Shown in pieces: positions 48,228 through 57,411 of a stretch of 64,000 nucleotides of DNA (the first letter of the stretch is position 1; each line of letters opens with the position of its first letter). The DNA comes from Chelydra serpentina (lineage: Eukaryota > Chordata > Testudines > Chelydridae). The stretch covers positions 28,304,501 to 28,368,500 of the forward strand of contig JBAIAC010000059.1 in NCBI GenBank assembly GCA_037349315.1, read 5' to 3'. The notes under the pieces are model-generated. The model did no database searches, was not told the DNA's origin, and saw nothing but the letters and a program-made list of their open reading frames with translations. The translations under genes were made by a program, and so were the position numbers.

Positions 48228-51200
48228 TGAATTTGCCAACCCACCCGCCAGCTGTGCGGGAGCTGCATGTGTCAGGGGCACCTGTCCAATCCAGACTGAG
48301 ACCTCCCTGCAAACTCATTTCACATAGGCCACCAAGCTGTCACTGGGTAACCCCGCCTCTGGGGTCACATCTTGCCAATGGGCCGGGCCGGCGCTATCAC
48401 TAGGCGACCCTAGGCGGTCACCTAGGGCGCCAGGATTTGGGGGGGCGGCGGGCGGCTGCCTCCTGCCTCCCCGCTCCACTCTCGAGCCGGGAGGCAGGAG
48501 GCAACTGCCCACTTCCTCGCGAAGCCCTGCTGTGGTGAGGGCTGTTGCCCTGCCGCTGGGGCTGAGCAGGGCTTCACGGGCGGCTTGCCGCAGCTGCCTC
48601 CTGCCTCCCGGCTCCGCTCTTGGCTCAGCAGCTGAGCGTGGAGCCAGGAGGCAGGGGGTGGCTCGCCCCGGGCGGGGGAGAGGTTGCTGCGGCCCGCGGG
48701 GCTGAGCTGCCGCGAGCGGGAGGGTTAGCCACCGCGCGGGGGTGGGGAGCCGGCTGCCGCAGGTGGGGGGCTGAGCTGCTGCGGGGGGCGCAGGGCTGGT
48801 GCAAGGAACTTTCGCCTAGGGCGCAAAACTTCCTTGCACCGGCCCTGCCAATGGGACCCACCCTGACAGAGCCTGCACGCAGGAGACAGACCGCAGCTCT
48901 TTCAAGGCCTGTGGACACTGTCAGGTTATTTATATTCCCATCCGAACAGAACCACAGTGTGCTATTGTTTATTATTTGTGTTGTAGTAGCATGTAGGAGC
49001 TGCAGTCACTGACCAGGCCCCATGGGTGTGTCTACACTGCATTGTAAACCCAGGTCTGCGGGACCCAAGCTTGTGGACTCTGTGTTTCCAAGCCTGCACT
49101 GGAGTGTCCACACTGCATTGTAAATCTGGGCTTACAGTCGCTGGACCAGAGTCTCACAGCCGTGCTAACGTGTCCATACTACACTACGCAGACCTCCTGA
49201 CTCGGTTCTGCGGCTTAAGTTGTGTCCACACTGCAAAATGCCAGGGCTTGGCCCTAAGTCAAAGTCTAGCAGGGTCCTATGACCTGGCTCTTGGGTGCTT
49301 GCTGGCCTGAGTCAGACCAATCTGTGTGTGGATGGAAGGGGGAATTGGGCTCAAACCTGAGTCAGAACCTGGGCTTTGTGTGCAGTGTAGACATACCCAA
49401 AGATGCTAGGTGCTGTACAGACACAAAACCAGGATGAGCTCTGTCCCAGAGACCTGATGAACAAGAAACAACAGATGGATACAACCAAAGCTAATTTTGT
49501 AAGTTCAATTTTCCTTGTTGCACATAGTTAATAAGTAAAAGGGTTGCATTGTGTATAGTTATTAAAGGGTTAAGGCCCTCTCTGCCCCCAGCCCTACAAT
49601 CTAGCATTAGCTCTGGGATGGAACATACCATCTACACAATCCTCTAGCCACAATGTCACCAGGCTGCATTCATAGAATCATAGAATCTCAGGGATGGAAG
49701 GGACCTCAGGAGGTCATCTAGTCCAACCCCCTGCTCAAAGCTGCAGGACCATTCCCAATGGCAAACCCACGACAGACAGAATCTTGATCCATGAGCTGGC
49801 CAGGCACAGAGCCAGGGCTTACTGGACACTTACGGCTTTGGTGGTGGGGAAGGAAATGGGCTTGTCTCGAACAAACCCGCTCCCTGGCTGGTAGATGCTC
49901 CAGGGCAAGGGGTACTTGCCATCGGGCAGCTGGAGGGGCTGGAAGTGCTTGGTGGTCACTGTGTCGTAGTTATCTTGGAGGAGCTGTCTGGAGCAGGAGA
50001 AAGAGAACAAGTGTGGGATAATGATAGCTAGGTCTTCTGTAGATCTCACAGTACTCTAGAAAGGAGGTCAGGGTCATTACAGATGGGGAAACTGAGGCAC
50101 GGGCAGGGGAAGTGACTTGCCCAAGCTGGCAAAGCAGGCCAGTGACAGAGCAGGGAAGAGAACACAGACCTCTCGAGGCCCAGGCAAGTGCTCCATCCGC
50201 TAGGCCACACTGCAGGACAGCCCCTTCCCCAGCTCTGCACTGATACACCCACCTCCCCAGAGGGTGAGAGGGGAGCAGTGAGGGAGACCCACCAACCTGG
50301 GGTACACTCCTAGGGCTGTCCTGTTGGGATAAATGCCTCAGGGTGGGAGAGGAGTCTATAGTCCGTGGGACAGTCCCAACCCTGCACACAATCCCAGCTG
50401 TACCCAGACCCCCTCATCTCCTCAAGGACAGCCTACCCCACGGCTGGATTATCCACTTCATCCAGGCTGGCCTTGTAAGAGACGACAGGCCGGTAATTGG
50501 ATTTGTACCCGGCTCCGGAGTGGTGGCCGACGCGAGGATGGAACTTCTCCTGCCCTGCCGAACAGAGCAGGGGAATCGCAGATATCAGCCACACCGGCAA
50601 TGGGGGGGCCCATAGAGAGAGACACACTTGCTCAGGGTGGGAGACGCCTCCCGAGCCTCTAATGCTGTTAGAGCCTTTGAAAGGACTTGCTCTTCCGGGA
50701 CGATCCCCAAGCTCCAAATCGCAATGGTGCCTCGGCAGTTGGCATTACCAGGGATTAAACTCGGGAGCCTGAGCTGAAGCAGCAGGTCCGTTAGACTGGC
50801 ACCAGGGCAGGACTCATACATGGCTATACAGGCTCTGGCCGCCAGAGGGGACCAGAGAGCACAGATAGGTAGTTCAAGACTATGTGGTTGGGGACAGGGC
50901 CAGGGCCAACCGTGGTGGGGGCTGTGAGGGGGATTCAGTCCTTAGTGGGATAGCGCTGGGGACACAGGGGCCTTGCTAGGGAAGCTGCCCCGGGCCTTGA
51001 CCCTGCTGGGACACTGAGGCTGGGGTCAGGCCAGCAGTGCACTGTGGGTAAGTGGTGCATGGCGGGAGGGAAGTGCTGCCGGCTGGCTCCCTGAGCCCAG
51101 CGGGTCGGTGGCTCCCCAGGGGCTGATGGCCAGCGCACAGGAATGCAGGGAAGGCCATTCACACGGCCTGCTGGGGTCCCGGCTCCAGGGCTAGCATGGG

Positions 51201-51380
51201 CTTCACCATCCCCTCCCCTGATCCTTCACAGCCACACATGCCCCGTCGGGCACCACTTCCTGTGGGGCCCTTACCGTAAGCCGTGCCGTAGCTGGTGGCG
51301 TAGAACTTCAGAGGGTCCATGCTCCCACCCGCGCTGGTCCTCACATAGGGCGAGACGCCGCCCAGGGGGAGGCGCCTCAT
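43335..51380 (-). CDS. SAXO4: Stabilizer of axonemal microtubules 4 (PPP1R32), complete, 12 coding exons
   Basis: Coding exons in gene order: 51380-51275, 50554-50437, 49987-49834, 47849-47721, 47362-47299, 45767-45667, 45081-45022, 44627-44541, 44314-44183, 44094-44000, 43675-43511, 43422-43335. All introns are GT-AG and every phase closes, giving 432 codons; human PPP1R32 is about 425 as I recall. The start MRRLPLGGVSPYV and landmarks DPLKFYATSYGTAYG, DGKYPLPWS, DTRDQGPQAITGLEPR, GDEFLPVL and DREGWTRGGIQPQ match that family. Exon 4 holds KVHF (residues 129-132), an RVxF-type docking motif for protein phosphatase 1. The protein is associated with cilia/flagella axonemal microtubules. Introns contain a hAT (48383), MIR and CR1 scraps. 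An X-box lies 130 bp upstream of the ATG. Untranslated 5' exons, if any, were not found. Confidence 0.95.
45316..45352. repeat. (TG)n microsatellite in SAXO4 intron
   Basis: About 18 TG dinucleotides with 'tt' interruptions, in the intron between SAXO4 coding exons 6 and 7. Confidence 0.9.
46800..47120. repeat. Possible old interspersed repeat (SAXO4 intron)
   Basis: The phrase actgtaatgcagccatctct ... ggctggaacgtgcttac resembles 57160-57205 (actgaaatgcagccatttct ... gaggtggactgcttcac). Two diverged copies of one family are likely; I cannot classify it. Confidence 0.35.
48383..48847. mobile_element. GC-rich hAT-like element in SAXO4 intron, perfect TSD
   Basis: It begins ccgggccggcgctatcac and ends cttgcaccggccctg. 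A perfect 8-bp duplication ccaatggg flanks it (48375-48382 and 48848-48855). Both ends contain 'cctagggcgc' in inverted orientation (48422 and 48816). The interior is GC-rich with reiterated ctgcctcctgcctcc/ggaggcaggaggca motifs. Length is 465 bp, with no transposase. Confidence 0.92.
48969..49490 (-). mobile_element. MIR-like SINE split by a TIR element (SAXO4 intron)
   Basis: Left part, 48969-49023: ttatttgtgttgtagtagca ... accaggccccat. Right part, 49399-49490: gatgctaggtgctgtacaga. The continuous form of this segment is visible at 53475-53600. A 375-bp inverted-repeat element sits between them. Confidence 0.75.
49024..49398. mobile_element. MITE with gggtgtgtctacactgca termini
   Basis: The left end is gggtgtgtctacactgca; the right end inverted is gggtatgtctacactgca (17 of 18 identical). 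The interior repeats 'gtgtccacactgcattgtaaa'-like subterminal motifs at about 49030, 49109, 49170 and 49215. The superfamily is not certain (PIF/Harbinger or similar), since I could not resolve the target duplication. Confidence 0.85.
49669..49750 (-). mobile_element. CR1-type 3' tail fragment (SAXO4 intron)
   Basis: The tail atcatagaatctcagggatg and ggtcatctagtccaaccccc is the shared CR1/SINE 3' end. It breaks off before any SINE-specific sequence, about 85 bp from SAXO4 coding exon 3. Confidence 0.85.
50040..50215 (-). mobile_element. MIR-like SINE (SAXO4 intron 2)
   Basis: Inverted MIR core: cattacagatggggaaactg, aggcacgggcaggggaagtg, acttgcccaagctggcaaag, ending 'ctccatccgctaggccacactgc'. 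It lies 53 bp from exon 3. Confidence 0.85.
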
Positions 51381-51509
51381 GGCGGAGGGAGGGCTGGATC
51401 TCCGGGGGGCAGGCTGCCCAGCGGCTATAGAGATGGAGGACGTGGTACAGCTGAGCATGGGGACGAGAAGACCGCCACCCACCCTGCCCAGCTCAACTGC
51501 TCCTCCGGT

Positions 51510-51523
51510 GTCTCCCTGGCGAC
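51510..51523. promoter_or_regulatory. X-box-like RFX binding site (SAXO4 side)
   Basis: GTCTCCCTGGCGAC is an imperfect palindrome (half-sites GTCTCC and, inverted, GTCGCC with a 2-bp spacer), fitting the RFX X-box architecture. It lies 130 bp upstream of the SAXO4 start codon, the usual range for ciliary X-boxes. Binding is inferred. Confidence 0.5.
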
Positions 51524-53470
51524 AGAGTGTGAGGTCACACCTGTGGCACTGTGATGTCAGAGCAGGGGCAAGGACAAAGCCCAGCTCTGAGCCCATTGCC
51601 TTCCAGGGAAGCAAGCCTGGGGATCCCAGAGCCAGGGGCAGGGAAGGACCACAGAGGCCTGGATCTCCTGGGGACAGGGGAAGAGCCCTGAGACCCAGCA
51701 TCACAGTTCTGACTCCAGCTGATCCTGCCAGGGTCTGGACGTGACAGGGAAGCATGCTGAGTCATGGGGCTATGGGACACTTTCTTGGAGAACCCGAGGC
51801 TGTGAGTCACTGTCTTACCCCCGTGTCAGCGAGAGGGAGACTTTTGGTGGTAGCTGGGTGTCCGGACCCCGCCAGCCCTTCAGCCACTCAAGCACTCTCC
51901 CAGGGCTGTGCCAGCCCCTACTTTGCCTTGAAGGGCAACACTTGGTGGACCACAAACTCCTCAAACTCATCCCCCTGTAGTGTCCAGCCCCCGACTCTGA
52001 ACCCTCACAGTAACTACTATGTTCGCTACTCTCAAGGGAACAATACACCCGCCAGCTTGTTTGAGTCAACCGAGTATCTGCTCCAGTATAACAGCACAGC
52101 ACTGGCATCTCTTTACAGGGACAACCAATCTGAGTTTATTAACAAAGCTTAAGATTTAAGAGCTACCGGGCAAGGGTAGTAAGAGCAGCCGGTTACACAT
52201 AAAACCAAAGGTACAGCATGTGTCTTAGAGCCTAAACAACTCTTAACAGGCAAAAATCTCATCTAAGGCAACCTCCCAGCATCACTAACCCAGGAGGCCA
52301 GAAGCCAACTTTCATTAATGGGAAAAGTGCTGATATTTTTGCTGTCTCACTAAAGGTGTCTTTTTGCCTTCCCCTTATGCCCCCCCCCCCCCCCCACCAA
52401 AGTTCATTGTATTTTCATACACACACACTCAGACAGGACAGCCCTTGCAGTCTAGTCTCCGGTGTCTTCCCATCCTCCTGTGTATGTCGTAGACAGATTT
52501 GGCTTAATTTACATAATACAGAGACATATCTTCTCTCCTGTCTGGCAGAGACCTGTGGGTCAGCTCTGCCTGGTTACAGACTTAAAGACACAGTGCCAGG
52601 ATGTACACATCACTTTTAAATGATATCCTCAGTATGTACATTTCACAATGGTATTAGTGACCAGCGTGATGTCAGCTTTCATTTGATACCTTACACTGCG
52701 CTATTTCTGGATAAATACCATGACAGCGTGGTGCTAGGCGTAATGAGTTTGTCAGGCCTGTTAGACATTGCTGTTACAGGACAGGGAACCCTTTGCCAGT
52801 TGGCACTGAGGGGTTCAGAGGGTCACATACTAACAGTGTCACCCAGAGAGTTACCAAGTGATAGCCCTGCAGGGGATTTTGCTTTCCCTCCTCTCCCCCC
52901 CGGGCTTCTCTTCCCCCCCTCCCTGAGCTCTTCTGCTCTGGCTCCCCAGCACAGAACTCCCTGCAGCTGTTGGTGGAGCTCCCCAAGCCTGGTTATCCAC
53001 CCCGTCTCCCCTGGGGTGGTTTTACCCAGTGCAGGTTAGGGATTAGCAAGAGGCCCTGTCTCCACAGAGAGGACGATCAGGCCCTGCAGACTGGAGTTTG
53101 CAGACAGTCCAGGAACTTACCAGAGAGGGTCGGGTCCAGCACAACTAGAGGCTCAGATGGCAGAAGCACATGTGAATCCCGCTCACCCATAAAAAAGTGG
53201 CACATGCTGAGCATCTTCTTGCTGTACTCTGCCCGAGGAGCTGTCCTTATGAACTCTAGAAGCACCAGAGAAGGCTCCTCCAACCTACTTCATGGCACCT
53301 GGCCTTCCTATTGCTGCCTGGGTATCTCAGGGGCTTGTACCCACCTCTTGAGTTCCAGGGGGGTCAGCGCAGGAATAAGATGTGTTGGTACTTTTCCAGC
53401 TCTGCCCACAACCCAAGCTCCACCCCTTCACTCATCACACAGGCAGGAGGCGCTACTCACACTAGGTTAT
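51524..53470. other. Intergenic SAXO4-SDHAF2, nothing securely recognised
   Basis: A poly-C run lies at 52380-52395. The A/T-rich stretch 52010-52860 has the look of an old LTR-type repeat, but I could not find paired termini. Confidence 0.35.
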
Positions 53471-53474
53471 GAAA

Positions 53475-53600
53475 TTCTCCATGGTTATTATTGGTATTAT
53501 TGTAGTGTCTGGGAACCCCAGTAATGGACCAGAACCCTATTGTGCTAGGCACTGTACAAACCGAACCAAAAGACCTGCCCCAAAGAGCTGGCAATCATCT
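53475..53600 (-). mobile_element. MIR-like SINE 3' segment
   Basis: The phrases attattggtattattgtagt, aatggaccagaaccctattg, tgctaggcactgtacaaacc and cctgccccaaagagctggca match the long MIR-like family at 37221. Confidence 0.75.
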
Positions 53601-54052
53601 GATCCTCCCTACTCTCTCGCATTTGCTTTGATCAACAGTGAAGGAATTGGCAATGTTGACACCCACCGCATTGTTAGGCTTCAGAGTTAACAAGTGTAGA
53701 CGAATGGGGACATTGCCCTTTCTCAGAGGCATCATTCCAGGTTGACTGCAGGCTGAGGCAGAGGCCCTTAGAGGGGCTGCATCACAAAGGTTTTGTACAA
53801 AATCAGGGGTTGAGACTTCTTCCCTGTACAGCGATGGGACAGATGGCCGAGCGAGAGAGGCAGATCCCAGGGGAGAGCCCTGGGCCAGTTTGGGCCCTGC
53901 CACACCACTGAACCCAGCCCAGCTCCAGCACATGTGGCTGGGCCAGCAGCCCCTGCTCTTCCACCATCAGCCAAGTCCAATGGCCATAAACAGGGACACT
54001 GGCTGGCCCAACAGAGGGAATTCAGGGTCTTCCACCTCCACTGGCTCCAATC

Positions 54053-54175
54053 TAGGGTGACCAGACAGCAAGTGTGAAAAATCGGGACGGGGGTGGGGGG
54101 TAATAGGCACCTATATAAGACAAAGCCCCAAAGATCGGGACTGTCCCTATAAAATCGGGACATCTGGTCACCCTA
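54053..54175. mobile_element. TAGGGTGACCA MITE (copy 4)
   Basis: A 123-bp element with termini tagggtgaccaga and tctggtcacccta. It has a perfect 8-bp duplication ctccaatc (54045-54052 and 54176-54183). Confidence 0.95.
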
Positions 54176-54183
54176 CTCCAATC

Positions 54184-57100
54184 TGACCCCAGGCTGCACA
54201 TAGGCAGACCTTGGTAGACAGCTGTTCAGATCCTTGGGGGAGGGGTTTGGGGGTTTTTTGGGTTGGAGGTCTCAGTGAGCAGTATAAACCCATCATGGCT
54301 ATTGCCACTGACTGCCCCTCCTGTTGGCACGCTCAGCAGAGAGACCATGGAGCCAGCCGTCCCCTCTCAGCGCTGAGGGTCAACCCCGCAGGGGTGGGGC
54401 TGAGCCACACTTATCTGGGCTGGGGACAGAGGGATCACAAGGGCAGCTTCCCCCACTCGCTCTGCCACCTCCCAGCTCTGCCCACCCCATGCCCTTCTCC
54501 CACTGCCCTCTTGGGGGTGCCTCCCCCTTACCTGCCCCAGGCAAGGCTCTGGCAAGGTCCTGGCAGGCACTGGACAGGGTTAGGAGCTCGCTGGAGGAAT
54601 GTGCAGGCCTGCCCAGTCACAGCCGGTATCCCAGCGACCAGCGCATAGCAACCGGCTGGAGAAACAGGACAGCTTCCAGCAGGAGGGAGCGGAGGCCCAG
54701 GCTGCAGGGGGATCTCAAAGCACTTTACAAGCACTCACGATGCGGGCCAACATCCCAGACAAGGGCTGCAGGGATTTCCAGCCCTGCTGCTGGATCGCAG
54801 CACAGGCTGATAGGTGCATCTGGCCTGGATGGGCCCTGAGCCACGCAGAGGGCACTACATAGGAGCAGGTGCCCAGAGTACCCAAGAGCCCACTGCACCC
54901 AAGTCCCTGCATTTCCGTGAAGCAACAGAGGCAGGGAGAGCTGCCAGTCGGGCTGTGGCCGAAGCAAGAGGTGATTGCATTAGGCAGACAGAAAGCCAGG
55001 GGCGAGGAGATGCAGCCACAGGGTGCTTGGCTGTGAGCAAGCGGTGGAGGGACTGGCCAGGCCATCGGGTAGCAAACCTAGGGGAGCCTTCACCTTGCTT
55101 AGCTCCCAGCCCTTCAGCATGCGGGAGATAGCAACACCACATGGCCATTCCTTGGTACTGCAGCTGAGGCTAATCCCCCTTGATCCTGGTGCAGCTACCG
55201 CTGAGTCCCAAAGACGCTGAGCTGGGAAACTTTCCCAAGAGCTTCGAGGGAACAGATCAGTTGCTACATGTGACCCTGCTCCCTCCTTACTACCAGCCAC
55301 AGGTTCTGTCTTCTGACCACTTCTCTGCCCTGCAATGAAATGACAGGACCCACCTCCTCCCTGTAGCAATGAGATACCTAAAAACCTACTGTCCCCAGCT
55401 ATCCAAAGCCAGCCCCCACCTCTTCCCTTCACCACCCCAGGGCTCTGAAAGCCAACCACTGGCCAGCACCTTAGGTCTCCCCATTGCAGAGGCTGCTCAC
55501 AGGGAAGGCGGATGAGAGAAGAGAAAGAGAAAAAGAAAGGAGGAATGAAGGCCTGGCCAATGTAACTAAGGCCCTGCATAAATGTCAGCATTTGTCACAG
55601 CTCAAGGTTTCAATTTCATGGGACAGGTATGACCAAGCCTCCCCTTTCCCTGACCCAAACTGCTGCACTTTTTCCCATAGGGCGGTGAAAGCAGGCATCC
55701 TGGCTTCCACCTCCTGCAGGGGGACCACAGCTACTCATGGGGGTAGGCGACAGGTCAGTCCTACCCTGGAGAGCAACGTAGGGTTGTGGGCTAGTGCGGC
55801 TGTTTCACCATATAGCACCAGCTGTCCAAGCCCATGTTGGTCCAGGCTGCAGCTGCTGCTCCCTGCCTGACTGGTGGGGAAAAGGGGACGGCATCGACGA
55901 CACATGGTGATTAGGAGCCCTAGGCTGTCTCAACCTACAGCAGCCCCTGGCAGGCCCAGGGGAAACACTGCAGGAGCTGAGACTAGGATCTGCACTTGAC
56001 ACACTACCAGGTATGTGAGGGGGCCCTGCCCTGGCAAAGAGGTGGAGGTGAGTCTGGAATCCATCTTTCCACCCCACACCGCAACACTTGGGCAGGGCCC
56101 CCTCACACACCATCTCATGCACCCAGTGGCAGATCCTGGGCTCAGCCCTTGCCATGTCTCCCCTGAGCCTGCTGCTGGGCCAGGGCTCCTAACCGCAGCA
56201 TTGTCAGAGCTGGATGGACAGTGTCATTTGGTGAAACCAGCCCAGCCAGCATCCCCTTACTGAGTTGTTCCATCCCCACTTCAGCCTCCCCCCTCTACTG
56301 GAAAAATCACAATATGGGGCTAATGTCATAATTTCCATGCAGTCCCTGAAACCGTGATTGAACAGGGCCTTACCAATAACATGAGAGAGAGAGATGGCAG
56401 TCAGACCAGGTGCATCCTAGGACTGCGGTCCAAGGAGAAGCTGAGAGCAGGCTGGTCACATGGCATTGGCTCCTCCTCCTCCTTTCCAGCTGACACATTG
56501 CAATAAATAAATGAAGCTAAACTCATCAAACCCACTCCTAGCATCTTTCCCACGGCAGCAATTGCTGTAGGGATGCAATCTGAACACCAGCGGGAGGGGA
56601 GAGGCCAAGAGAGACTCTCTCTAGGATGGCAGCTCTTTGGGGCAGGAACTGCCCATTTGGTCTGTTTGCACAACCCCTAGCAAAATGGGGGCCTGGCACA
56701 TGACTGCAACTCCTAGGTACTTCTGCAACTAAAAATAATCGCGCAGGATTCACTCTTGGAAAAGGCTGGAGAGTGTGCAGTTTAAGCAAACCATTTTTAG
56801 CCTGCGGGGTTGGTTGGGCAAGTAATCAGTCGTTAACCTCACATGGGATTGAGCATTGTTGTTCCCTTCCAGGAGCAACTGTTTTTTAAACAGGAGGCTG
56901 GAAAAGAGCAAGTGGTGGATACTCTTCCAGCTGGGTGGGTCTATCTTCTCTCCCCCGCCCCTCCCTTTACACTGAATTTACCCATTGGTGGGCCCTGGCC
57001 ACAAGGATTTACAAGGAATGGTTAATGGAGAGGCTGTAGCCATCAGTCAGTCAAACATCAAGAGGAATTTCACAATGAATCAAAGCACACAGTCATAATG

Positions 57101-57230
57101 CTATCACCTTCTATTTCTCTCACACCAAGATGCTCTACAAGCTATATACATATAGTGCCACTGAAATGCAGCCATTTCTGAGGTGGACTGCTTCACCCGT
57201 ACAAGTGGGACAAATCCATGTAGAAATTCC
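54184..57230. other. Intergenic, no gene recognised
   Basis: Mixed sequence between the MITE and the 3' end of SDHAF2. Weak MIR-like scraps (aaagcactttacaagcact at 54716) are present. The long frame 54980-55591 has no domain or splice support. Confidence 0.4.
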
Positions 57231-57255
57231 CATGGTCAGGGATAGTGCTTGAAAC

Positions 57256-57261
57256 TTTATT
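57256..57261 (-). terminator. SDHAF2: SDHAF2 polyadenylation signal (AATAAA)
   Basis: On the minus strand, AATAAAGTTTC lies 151 bp beyond the SDHAF2 stop codon. This predicts a short 3'UTR of about 170 bp. Confidence 0.65.
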
Positions 57262-57411
57262 CGGTGGGGTTTGGAAACCTAGGTAGAAGCAACCACCAGG
57301 TGGAGGATTCCAGGAGCCAGGACCTCAGCACTGCAGGCTGCCAAATAGGTCTAGGCACCTCAGCCTCTGCTGCTAGGGATGAGAAGAGGATCTCGGAGCA
57401 GACACGGTGCC

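Noticed and set aside
52010..52860. Possible LTR element
   Set aside because: The composition is suggestive, but no TG/CA termini with a target duplication were found.
54980..55591. 203-codon minus-strand frame upstream of SDHAF2's 3' side
   Set aside because: Low-complexity Ser/Gly/Leu composition without family resemblance. No gene is expected between SAXO4 and SDHAF2.
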